From assembly GCF_003202155.1 (NCBI RefSeq), contig NZ_QFLI01000003.1:434001-498000 (forward strand): a stretch of DNA of 64,000 nt, given 5' to 3'. The notes beneath the pieces were generated by a model. That model was not told the origin of the DNA, did no database searches, and was given only the letters and a program-made list of their open reading frames with translations. Positions 9,242 through 17,445 of this stretch are shown piece after piece (the first letter of the stretch is position 1; the number at the start of each line of letters is the position of its first letter). The translations under genes and the position numbers were made by a program. Source of the DNA: Marinifilum breve. GTDB taxonomy: Bacteria > Bacteroidota > Bacteroidia > Bacteroidales > Marinifilaceae.

Positions 9242-10093
9242 ATGAATAAACTATTTAAATATTTCATTCTTTTGTTTGTACTTATGGGTTCTCAAGAATC
9301 CTTTAGTCAGAAATCATTGGAGGAAGGAAAAACCAAGACCTTATTCTACCAATGCAATTTTGATAGCCAAACCGCTTTAGATGATTGGGTGATGGAAGGT
9401 CCTGGAATTGCAAAAATCAACAAAGGTAGGCTAGAACTTTATTCCCGATATCACAAGAAAGTGTATCGCAAAATAAAAAAGGGTGAGATTGTTTTTGAAG
9501 AAGGTACAAACAAATGGTATCAGAACTACACAGATGGACTGGCTTTAAAAGCAGAACCGCACATGTATCCTTCCTACAAGTTAGGCGATACTTTTAGAGG
9601 TGGACACCTGGTATACTGGAACAAAATCATTACACCGGAAAACTACGTGATAGAGTTCGATTTTCAGAGTCCTATTCCCTTCCCATTGCACATGATCATG
9701 TTTTCAGCAACAGGTACAAAAGGGGAAAATGTATTCCATCCTTCCCTAAAGAAGCGATGTGGTGTAGCCGCTCAGTATACTAAGGGTGACATTTACAATT
9801 ATCGCATTTCCTTTTTGGCTCCCAAACGTGGCACTGCCAATATGCGCAAATGTCCCGGTAGAAGATTGGTAACAAAAGGACCAGATCTAACGCTTAAAAA
9901 CCTTACCGGAAAACATCACATGAAGGTTATTAAATGGAAAGACCAGATTGAATTCAGGATAGATGGTCAATTGATTTTCCAATATCATGATAAAGAATCG
10001 GATGCTGCCCTGGGAGCCGGACAAACAGCCATTCGATTGATGGTTCCTGCCAGAGGATATTACGACAACTACCAAATCTTTGAATTAAAATAG
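9242..10093 (+). CDS. DUF1961-family secreted protein
   Basis: A 283-residue exported protein with an N-terminal signal peptide ending near SFSQ. The ATG at 9242 is chosen over an upstream TTG at 9236 because it gives a compact signal peptide. The body resembles DUF1961, a concanavalin-A-like beta-sandwich family: LFYQCNFDS near the start, a central GGHLVYWNK and VIEFDFQSP, and a C-terminal IRLMVPARGYYDNYQIFEL. Such proteins occur in glycan loci, but no activity is established to my knowledge. Here it is the last gene of the lyase operon, directly before a terminator and behind a structured RNA element. It may bind or trim glycosaminoglycan fragments; that is inference. Confidence 0.75.
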   Translation: MNKLFKYFILLFVLMGSQESFSQKSLEEGKTKTLFYQCNFDSQTALDDWVMEGPGIAKINKGRLELYSRYHKKVYRKIKKGEIVFEEGTNKWYQNYTDGLALKAEPHMYPSYKLGDTFRGGHLVYWNKIITPENYVIEFDFQSPIPFPLHMIMFSATGTKGENVFHPSLKKRCGVAAQYTKGDIYNYRISFLAPKRGTANMRKCPGRRLVTKGPDLTLKNLTGKHHMKVIKWKDQIEFRIDGQLIFQYHDKESDAALGAGQTAIRLMVPARGYYDNYQIFELK

Positions 10094-10122
10094 AGATTCA
10101 GCACATAAATTGCATTCCTCTT

Positions 10123-10150
10123 TTCCCTTGCGGCAAAGGGGATTTTTTTT
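10123..10150 (+). terminator. Intrinsic terminator of the lyase operon
   Basis: Stem CCCTT (10125-10129) with AAGGG (10136-10140), extended by a GU and a TA pair, is followed by eight T residues (10143-10150). It marks the end of the operon starting at 861. Confidence 0.8.
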
Positions 10151-10308
10151 ACTCGAATCACTTTCCCGAAAAGAAAAGTGCACTTGTAAGCTATTAAGCC
10201 TTTCTGATTTCAGGAAAACAAAAAAGTTACAATTCCTGCCACTCTAATAAAAAGGTGAAGCATACTTGTCAATTAAGCCCAAAAACACTTCCATTCTATC
10301 CCAAATCC

Positions 10309-10316
10309 TAATTTTG
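10309..10316 (+). promoter_or_regulatory. -7 promoter box for the barrel-protein gene
   Basis: TAATTTTG is a perfect match to the Bacteroidota TAnnTTTG box, about 100 bases before the gene at 10415. No clear -33 TTG is found at the usual distance. The rest of the 10151-10414 gap shows nothing else. Confidence 0.4.
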
Positions 10317-10414
10317 GCACTTCCCGGTACTCTAAATCCACCTGAAACACATTCTATTTCCATTTATTCGTGCTAAACTAATTTTCAAAATATTAATTCA
10401 GGAAAAATTAAAAC

Positions 10415-12754
10415 ATGCGTTCAAGCCTTCTATTCCTATTTTTCATTTGTCTGTTTTCTGCAAATATGCAAGCTCAGGACCTATCCATTACTGGACAAGT
10501 TTTCGATACAAAACTCAATCAATCCTTGCCATTTACTCAGGTTGCCATTTCCAATATTAATTCGGAGAGTGGCATGAGTGGAACCCTGACCGATGACGAA
10601 GGAAGCTTTTCCATTGCCGTACAACAAAACAGCACCTATAAAATCATTATCCAGTACCTGGGATATGAGACCTATGAGAAGCTCCTGAATGTAACAACTG
10701 AAAACATAGACATGGGTGTTATTCCTCTCTCTCCATCGGCTCACAACCTACAAGAAGTATTTGTAACTGCCGAAAAAAAATCAATTGGTAAGGAAAATGG
10801 AAATTGGGTCTTGTATCCCGATAAATTACCTGAAGGAGGAACTAACTCAGCCATCGAATTACTAAGTTCCATTCCGTCAGTTTCCGTTGATATGGAAGAA
10901 GAAGTAAGTATTCGAGGCCGTCAAGCCAGCATATTAATTGATGGAGTTAAAATTGATGATCAATCAGAATTGAATCAAATCTCTCCCTCCTCTATCGCTA
11001 AAATTGAGGTCATTCAAAATCCTTCAGCAAAGTATGATGCCAATGGAAGCGTAATCAACATACAACTTAAATCGCCAATACAATCTCGTTCTTCGAGTAA
11101 GTTCAGAGCTTCTGTTGATCACTTTGGAAATCATCTGGAGAACTTCTCAACCAACAAAAAGCACAATAAGTGGGGCGGATTCTTTCAGGCAAACTCCAAC
11201 ATCAACGAAATCAATACCACCATTAATCAGCTGCGAAAAAATCTTTTTCCAGGCAACTCTCCATATATCAGGCAAGCCAGAGACCAATGGCAAAAAAGCA
11301 ACAGCCAACAAGCCAGAACGGGAATAAACTACCGACCATCGGAAAAGCACCTGTTCAAAATAGATGGCCTGTGGCAAAACAATCAGCTAGATCCAGATGT
11401 AAACATCTTTAAAGAGCTATTAAATGAAGAACATATATTGACCAAATACACTGAACAGGAACAAACATTTGAGAAGGACAAATTTACACAGCAGTATCGT
11501 GGGCAATACATCGGCAAATGGGACAAGCAAACTTTGAAAGTACATAGCAGCTATCGCAGTCAAAAACAATATGAAGACAGATTGATGTCTATTCTGAATT
11601 TTGATTCTAAAGGAAAGCCAATCAGTACCCTTCCGGCAGAGAAAAAAGATGATATTAATTTAACCGTTGAAAAGTTTCAAGGCAAGCTAGACTACGAAAG
11701 AGAATTGAATGATAAAGTGAGTCTTGAAGGAGGAGCTGATTGGAGCCTGGAAAAGCACACACAAAACTCTATTCAAGAGAAGTACAATCATAGTGAACAG
11801 GATTGGATCATGGTTCCTTCTAAAACATTCGACTACCAATATAAAAACAACAGTTCTGCCCTTTACGGGATTATTGACTTTAAAACCAAAAATTGGTTCG
11901 TTACAGTCGGTTCAAGACTACGATATGTTGACAGATCGACCAACAATGCCCGTAACGAAATTGTAAACCAACAACACAACTCTTACCTAAGTGTTTTACC
12001 AACTTTTTATGCAGGAAGAAATTGGGAACATAGCGATTTGAGTATCTCCTACAAAAAAAGCCAGAAGCTGCCACGATCAGGCCAGTTGAACTCTTATAAA
12101 AACGATGCGAATCCACTGAATATCCACTTCGGAAATCCCGATTTAAAACCAGAAAAAGAACATTCTCTATCACTCGACTATTCCATTCAAAAAGAGAAGT
12201 TCCAATTGGGTGTAGCACTCTTCCATCGTATGGTTAAAGATGTCGTGATGCAAGAATATTATACGCATGGAGATACTCTTTTCAGAAGTTTTGAGAATAT
12301 GGCCGATTTATTTGTTAGTGGAAATGAGTATACTTTTAACTACAAACCAACTTCCTGGTGCCGTATGAATGGTAGCAGTACGTTTTACCACCAGAAATTC
12401 ACTGGTAAAGGACTTGCCTTACCCAAAAAACAAGCTTGGTGTTATCAATTTAAAATAGGCAGTCAGTTCCAATTGCCTAAACAGGTAAGAATGATGGTAA
12501 ATTATGCCTATAGTTCAGAAACATTGAAAACAAACGGCTTAAAAGGTGAATTGTACAATTTGGATGTGGCTTTGAGTAAGGAATTTTTGGATAAGAAATT
12601 GAAAATATCCTTAAAAGGAGCCAATTTATTAGATAGTAAAAGACAATGGACTGATGTGGAGAACCTACAATTTATTTCACGCAATAAACAACATCAGGAA
12701 AGCCGAAGAATAATTCTGGGAATGGTTTACAAGTGGAGTCACCAAAACCATTGA
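10415..12754 (+). CDS. TonB-dependent-receptor-like outer-membrane beta-barrel protein
   Basis: A 779-residue outer-membrane protein. After a signal peptide ending in MQAQ comes a carboxypeptidase-regulatory-like beta-sandwich (about 24-112, starting SITGQVFDT). A plug-like domain follows (about 115-215, with VSIRGRQASILIDGVKI and IEVIQNPSAKYDANG), then a long barrel with alternating aromatic strands and a C-terminal strand ending MVYKWSH. This layout matches the Bacteroidota outer-membrane barrel family related to SusC (OMP_b-brl_3). It has no SusD partner and no riboswitch or metal-type signal, so its cargo is unknown. It has its own promoter region and lies beyond the lyase operon terminator, so membership of the locus is not certain. 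Confidence 0.8.
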   Translation: MRSSLLFLFFICLFSANMQAQDLSITGQVFDTKLNQSLPFTQVAISNINSESGMSGTLTDDEGSFSIAVQQNSTYKIIIQYLGYETYEKLLNVTTENIDMGVIPLSPSAHNLQEVFVTAEKKSIGKENGNWVLYPDKLPEGGTNSAIELLSSIPSVSVDMEEEVSIRGRQASILIDGVKIDDQSELNQISPSSIAKIEVIQNPSAKYDANGSVINIQLKSPIQSRSSSKFRASVDHFGNHLENFSTNKKHNKWGGFFQANSNINEINTTINQLRKNLFPGNSPYIRQARDQWQKSNSQQARTGINYRPSEKHLFKIDGLWQNNQLDPDVNIFKELLNEEHILTKYTEQEQTFEKDKFTQQYRGQYIGKWDKQTLKVHSSYRSQKQYEDRLMSILNFDSKGKPISTLPAEKKDDINLTVEKFQGKLDYERELNDKVSLEGGADWSLEKHTQNSIQEKYNHSEQDWIMVPSKTFDYQYKNNSSALYGIIDFKTKNWFVTVGSRLRYVDRSTNNARNEIVNQQHNSYLSVLPTFYAGRNWEHSDLSISYKKSQKLPRSGQLNSYKNDANPLNIHFGNPDLKPEKEHSLSLDYSIQKEKFQLGVALFHRMVKDVVMQEYYTHGDTLFRSFENMADLFVSGNEYTFNYKPTSWCRMNGSSTFYHQKFTGKGLALPKKQAWCYQFKIGSQFQLPKQVRMMVNYAYSSETLKTNGLKGELYNLDVALSKEFLDKKLKISLKGANLLDSKRQWTDVENLQFISRNKQHQESRRIILGMVYKWSHQNH

Positions 12755-12804
12755 TATTGTCGATGCTTTCCTTATTAATCATGAATTTTTGTTTTCAAAT
12801 ATGA

Positions 12805-12873
12805 GACCATTCACACTTACTTGTGAAGACCATTCACACTTACCTGTGAAGACCGCTCACACTTACTTGTGAA
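12805..12873. repeat. Three tandem 23-bp units with internal inverted repeats
   Basis: Units start at 12805, 12828 and 12851. Each reads GACC followed by TTCACA-cttact-TGTGAA with small changes, so each contains a 6-bp inverted repeat. A degraded fourth unit starts at 12874. The reverse complement of the unit's first half recurs at 13018-13029, closing the region. It lies between two convergent genes. Confidence 0.85.
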
Positions 12874-12972
12874 GATCATTTCATATTAATTAGTGTAGTT
12901 CTGAAATGAAAAATATATTTTTCGCTGAAAGGTTTTGTGTCGATTCCTACGAATGGATTTTAAGGATTTCTA

Positions 12973-13018
12973 TACCGCGAGATGCGGTAGCCTAATACCA
13001 CGAGGTGTGGTAGCCTAA
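12973..13018. repeat. Two tandem 23-bp units of a second family
   Basis: Units at 12973-12995 and 12996-13018 read TACCGC-gagat-GCGGTA and TACCAC-gaggt-GTGGTA, each followed by the linker GCCTAA. The stem changes are compensated (GC to AC on one arm, GC to GT on the other), and the period of 23 equals that of the neighbouring, unrelated units. Confidence 0.85.
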
Positions 13019-13084
13019 GTGTGAATGGTTTTATACTTTGAAACAGAAAGGTGCTACGGATAAACCAAAGTAACAAATTACATT

Positions 13085-15937
13085 CTATGAATTGAACTGT
13101 TCCAAATACTCACTAGGCGTTAAATCGGTAAATTTCTTAAAAATTCTGTAAAAGGAAGTTTTGGAATTGAAACCGCAGTCTTCCGCAATTGCCAAGAGGG
13201 TGAAATCCTTGTTCTGAGGGTCCTTCAATTTTTGCTTTACTTCATCTACCCTATATGCATTTACAAAATCATTAAAGCTAACCTGTAAACCATCTCGTAA
13301 CACATTAGACAATTGCACCTCACTCCAATCCATCATACCTGCCAGCTGGGCTTTCGTCAATCGTTTATCTCTGTATGGAGTATTGTCTTTCATGAAGTTT
13401 TCCAAACTGTCAATTTCCTCATTCCAAATTTTAGTATTGCCGTTCTTTACAGGAAGTTTTGAATCCGCCTTTTCTTTCGTTTTCTTCCTTCCTTTATGGG
13501 TTGATTTTTTCAGGTACAATTTGGCAAACACAAAAATTAAAACGAAGATGACCAACAAATAAATTATCCATATGTATTCTAACCAATCTCTTTTTACCTG
13601 AATTAGCATGCTAACAGGTTCGCTCCATCTCATGTGGTTATTTGAAGCCATCACGTCCAGTTTATAGGTACCAACAGGCAGTACTGGCAGACTTATTTTC
13701 TGACTTCCCATGGGCATCATTTTCCAAATAGAATCAGATTCTAACTTGTATTGAATCCTATTTTTCTCTGGCTCACAAAAAGACATGCTAGCCAGCTGAA
13801 GATTTAAGCCTGTGTATGTATGGTATACCTGAAGCTCATTTCCTTTTATCTTTGCTTCCGACTCTTCTGCCTTTACAGAAATCAGCTTCAATTCTGGTTG
13901 CAAATCATTCATTTCAAATTTTAATGGATCAAAGGAATTTAATCCATTATTCCCTCCAAAATACATCAATCCGTCTGGGGCTTTACAAGCCACCTTGTAT
14001 TCAAATATATTTCCTTGCAAACCATCTTCCTGATAGAAGTTTGCAAATTGCCTTTCCTCTACATTAAAACAGCTCATTCCTCTGTTTGTCCCCAGCCACA
14101 GGCGTCCTTTTTCATCTTCCTGTATACTCAAAACCACATTTCCTGCTAAGCCATTTTTCTCATCAAATACTTGAAATGAATCTGTTGTATCATTATAAAG
14201 ATTCAGGCCCATTCCGGTAGCAATCCAAATTCTGTTCTTGCTATCCTGAAAGATTGCATAAACTTTGTCGCTACTCAAAGTGCCACTTGTTTTTCCTGAA
14301 CGATATGCCTTAAAATTTTTCTCTCCTTTTTTTAGAACACACAAACCTTTCATATGACAAGCCGCCCAAATATCTCCATTCTTCATCTGGGTCATCACTT
14401 TCACATTCAAGTTGGTCAATCCATTGTTTTCTCTATTGTAAAGGTCTGATGCTTTCTTATTGGGATTCCATTTCCAGATTCCTTTATCTAGTTCTGCAAA
14501 CCAATAATTTCCTTCATCATCTTGTAATATTTCAAAAACTCCTTTTCTGAAATTCAATTTTTTAGGAGAAGGATATGCTTCAAATTCCCTTTTCGAAGTA
14601 TTGTATTTCAGTACACCTTTATCAGTACCAAATAGAATATTACCTTTCACATCATAATAGGCAGTTCTAACATTCTTATGTTTTTTCCACCCCTTAATTT
14701 GCTTCCCGATTTCAACCTGCTTAAAGATTTTATTTTTAGAGTTGAATAAACTAATTCCATGGCGCATGGTTCCCAGCCACACATTTCCTTCTTTATCTGC
14801 TATTGCTGCTCTTAAGGTATTATCTACCAAAGAATTCTCATCCCCCGGTGTATTTTGATACAACTGAAAAATAAGATTATCCGGAACGAAATGGTTCAGT
14901 CCTTGCATGCTACCAATCCATACACTTCCTGATTTCTCTGCCAACACAGAAAGAACATTATTACTTGAAATACTTTCATCTACCATTGGATGATGCAAGT
15001 AATGATAGAAGCGATTTTGTTCTGTATCATATAAATTCAATCCGGTCTTCGTACCCAACCATATATTACCTGATTTATCTTCGGCAATTCCCGTTACGTA
15101 ATTATCAGATAGGCTATTCTTGTTATCTTTTTTGTGGCGAAATACCTGAAACTCTTCTTTACTCTCATCAAATAAATTCAGACCACTTGCAGAAGCAATC
15201 CACATTCTGTTTTCTCTGTCTTTGTAGATATCTTCAATAAAATTAGAACTCAGCTCACCAGACTTTCTTTTTGACGATCTCTTGAATATCTGTTTCTTAT
15301 TTTTCGAGATATCAAGTATTGTGACTCCATTACCTGCAGTACCAATCCACAAGCGACCATCTTTATCAAAACACAAATTGTTAATTATTCGTTCGCCTTT
15401 AGAGTAGCTAACGATTTTACTATTAAAAGGAAAATGCTTGTATATCTCAAATTCATCCTTAGTTCTATTTAGATGATAAAGCCCGTTTCGTGTACCTACC
15501 CACACAAGGTTATCTTCTGAAACTACAATATCGTTTGCATACCTACTTTGAGATTTTTTAGTTTCATAGGGCAAAGCATAGTATTTGGCTTTTGCACTGT
15601 CGATATTAATAGACACAACACCTAATTGGGTTGCTATCCATAACATTCCATCTTTATCTTGAGTAATGCCATTAATACGCTTATCAACAGATTCTGAAAA
15701 TGGTACATCGGGAAGTAAGTAAGGAGTAATATTTAATCCATCATATCGATTCAAACCTTCTTTGGTACCAAACCACAGAAAGCCATTCGTATCCTGAAAA
15801 ATAGAATAAACAACATTAGAGTTTAATCCGTTAGAAGAATTCAATTTTTTAAAACGAAACTCTTTCTCGGCTGCAAATCCTTCCAACACTACAATTAGCT
15901 GGAAACAAATCGTTACAATCAGTTTTATTCCTCTCAT
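13085..15937 (-). CDS. Transmembrane propeller sensor fused to an AraC-type DNA-binding domain
   Basis: A 950-residue regulator. A signal-like N-terminus is followed by two-component-regulator propeller repeats (about 25-680, recurring WIGT/WFGT-type blades such as FLWFGTKEGLNRYDG), a Y_Y_Y domain (about 690-780) and one membrane helix (about 784-806). A cytoplasmic linker and an AraC helix-turn-helix domain (about 850-948, with LLAIAEDCGFNSKTSFYRIF) complete it. Histidine kinase, ATPase and receiver domains are absent, so periplasmic sensing must reach the DNA-binding domain directly across the membrane. It sits between the plus-strand lyase operon and the SusC1 unit, so one of them is a likely target (inference). 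It has its own -7 box at 15970-15977. Confidence 0.9.
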   Translation of the reverse strand: MRGIKLIVTICFQLIVVLEGFAAEKEFRFKKLNSSNGLNSNVVYSIFQDTNGFLWFGTKEGLNRYDGLNITPYLLPDVPFSESVDKRINGITQDKDGMLWIATQLGVVSINIDSAKAKYYALPYETKKSQSRYANDIVVSEDNLVWVGTRNGLYHLNRTKDEFEIYKHFPFNSKIVSYSKGERIINNLCFDKDGRLWIGTAGNGVTILDISKNKKQIFKRSSKRKSGELSSNFIEDIYKDRENRMWIASASGLNLFDESKEEFQVFRHKKDNKNSLSDNYVTGIAEDKSGNIWLGTKTGLNLYDTEQNRFYHYLHHPMVDESISSNNVLSVLAEKSGSVWIGSMQGLNHFVPDNLIFQLYQNTPGDENSLVDNTLRAAIADKEGNVWLGTMRHGISLFNSKNKIFKQVEIGKQIKGWKKHKNVRTAYYDVKGNILFGTDKGVLKYNTSKREFEAYPSPKKLNFRKGVFEILQDDEGNYWFAELDKGIWKWNPNKKASDLYNRENNGLTNLNVKVMTQMKNGDIWAACHMKGLCVLKKGEKNFKAYRSGKTSGTLSSDKVYAIFQDSKNRIWIATGMGLNLYNDTTDSFQVFDEKNGLAGNVVLSIQEDEKGRLWLGTNRGMSCFNVEERQFANFYQEDGLQGNIFEYKVACKAPDGLMYFGGNNGLNSFDPLKFEMNDLQPELKLISVKAEESEAKIKGNELQVYHTYTGLNLQLASMSFCEPEKNRIQYKLESDSIWKMMPMGSQKISLPVLPVGTYKLDVMASNNHMRWSEPVSMLIQVKRDWLEYIWIIYLLVIFVLIFVFAKLYLKKSTHKGRKKTKEKADSKLPVKNGNTKIWNEEIDSLENFMKDNTPYRDKRLTKAQLAGMMDWSEVQLSNVLRDGLQVSFNDFVNAYRVDEVKQKLKDPQNKDFTLLAIAEDCGFNSKTSFYRIFKKFTDLTPSEYLEQFNS

Positions 15938-15969
15938 TCTTTTCTTAATCTAGTACATTTCGGAAACTA

Positions 15970-15977
15970 CAAAAATA
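15970..15977 (-). promoter_or_regulatory. -7 promoter box of the propeller-AraC regulator
   Basis: On the minus strand the sequence is TATTTTTG, a full TAnnTTTG match, placing the start of transcription about 25 bases before the ATG. No good -33 box is seen. Confidence 0.45.
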
Positions 15978-16018
15978 ATGCATCCTTTTCTGAGATGAAA
16001 TCAATTTACAGAGATATT

Positions 16019-16055
16019 AAAAAAGCTCTCTAAGAATAATACCTTAGAGAGCTTT
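16019..16055 (-). terminator. Intrinsic terminator of the SusC1-SusD1-GH88 unit
   Basis: A 13-bp perfect stem pairs 16022-16034 with 16043-16055 (AAAGCTCTCTAAG and its complement) around an 8-base loop. On the minus strand it ends in a run of six T residues. It lies about 85 bases past the GH88 stop codon. Confidence 0.9.
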
Positions 16056-16139
16056 ATACCAAATAAATGCATCAGCCTCCAGGCTTAACATTCTCACTAT
16101 TTTAAATTCAAATTAAGCTTATCTGAATTTTATTGATTC

Positions 16140-17384
16140 TTACATGGATCTTTCCATGGCTTTTCGTCTACGCAAGGCTTCCAAATAATAATAATCGGCA
16201 TACACCAAAGCTACATCAATTTCATTTCCTTGCGGCTTTGCACCTGTACTGTGAAGCAAGAATGCATCGTTAACACCTCTTGCCGAATAAGCTGAAGAAG
16301 CCAATGAATTCAGAATTCCATCTGCAGCTGCACAATACTTCTTCTTCAATTTAGCATCTTTCAGCAAACTACTCAATTCAACTAAACCAGATGCTGCAAT
16401 TGCAGCGGCAGAAGCATCACGAGGTTCACCTTCTTTTCCTGTTAGATCAAAATCCCAGTATGGAATGTGATCCTTTGGCAATCCTGCTATGAATCGATCA
16501 GACACTTTCAAGGCAAAGTCCAAAAACTTTTTATCTCCTGTTTCACGGTATACCATTGTATAACCATAAAGTGCCCATGCTTGTCCTCTGGCCCACACAC
16601 TTTCATCTGCAAATCCTTGTGAGGTGTTTTTGTTTCTAACCTTACCAGTATTCTCATCATACTCTACCACATGATAAGTGCTAAAATCATCTCTAAAATG
16701 GTGCTTCATTGTTGTTTCGGCATGCTTAACTGCAATATCCTTGTATTTCGGATCACCAGTTTCTTTCGAAGCCCAAAATAACAACTCTAGATTCAACATG
16801 TTATCAATAATGGTAATGTGCTGTTTCCATTGTGGATGCAACTCATTAGACCACGATTTAATCGTACCTACTTTAGGGTTGTATCTTGTTATTAGAGAAT
16901 TGGCTGATTCGATTAACACTTCCTTGTATTCCTTCTTTCCTGTCAATCTATAAGCCTGTCCATAAGAGCAATACATCATAAATCCAACATCATGATGCTC
17001 TTTATTGAACTTATATGGTTCCAAAGGCAAGGTCCTCTTCAGAGCCTCTTCCTTCCAATAATCATTCTTAGTAACATCATACATCTGCCAAAGAATTCCA
17101 GGATAGAATCCAACCGTCCAAAGAAGGACATCATTCTTTGGCATCTTCCAATGTTGTTCTCCAAGTTCAATTAAACGAGGATGAGTTGTGTAATCACTAT
17201 TAACAACAACTGATTTTTTCAACTGTTCCTCGCAAAACTCCATTTCCTCTTGAAGATCCACCTCTAATTCTTCTTGAAAAATTTGATTTGCAATCAGCTT
17301 GCTCTTCTCTTCTGCCTGTTTTCCTTTATTGGATTGACATGCAAAAATTGTCATCGCAATGATCACTATTGAAATAAAACGCAT
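16140..17384 (-). CDS. GH88 unsaturated glucuronyl hydrolase, second copy (lipoprotein)
   Basis: A 414-residue GH88 enzyme paralogous to the one at 3126-4349. The Met at 17384 is chosen because it gives a lipoprotein signal with Cys16 in IFAC. Catalytic aspartates are Asp132 in HHDVGF and Asp194 in IIDNMLNLELL. It has a longer pre-catalytic segment than the first copy (VDLQEEMEFCEEQLKKS). It is the last gene of a SusC/SusD unit and ends before a strong terminator. Two GH88 copies may differ in linkage (1,3 or 1,4) or sulfation tolerance; the sequence does not settle this. Confidence 0.92.
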   Translation of the reverse strand: MRFISIVIIAMTIFACQSNKGKQAEEKSKLIANQIFQEELEVDLQEEMEFCEEQLKKSVVVNSDYTTHPRLIELGEQHWKMPKNDVLLWTVGFYPGILWQMYDVTKNDYWKEEALKRTLPLEPYKFNKEHHDVGFMMYCSYGQAYRLTGKKEYKEVLIESANSLITRYNPKVGTIKSWSNELHPQWKQHITIIDNMLNLELLFWASKETGDPKYKDIAVKHAETTMKHHFRDDFSTYHVVEYDENTGKVRNKNTSQGFADESVWARGQAWALYGYTMVYRETGDKKFLDFALKVSDRFIAGLPKDHIPYWDFDLTGKEGEPRDASAAAIAASGLVELSSLLKDAKLKKKYCAAADGILNSLASSAYSARGVNDAFLLHSTGAKPQGNEIDVALVYADYYYLEALRRRKAMERSM

Positions 17385-17445
17385 TATTTTTCCTTTTCTT
17401 AAATTTGAATTAAAGAAACCGAGTAGCACCCGGTTTCTTTGTGTT

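Noticed and set aside
12805-13018. Possible CRISPR array
   Set aside because: Units are directly adjacent with no unique spacers and no cas genes are present.
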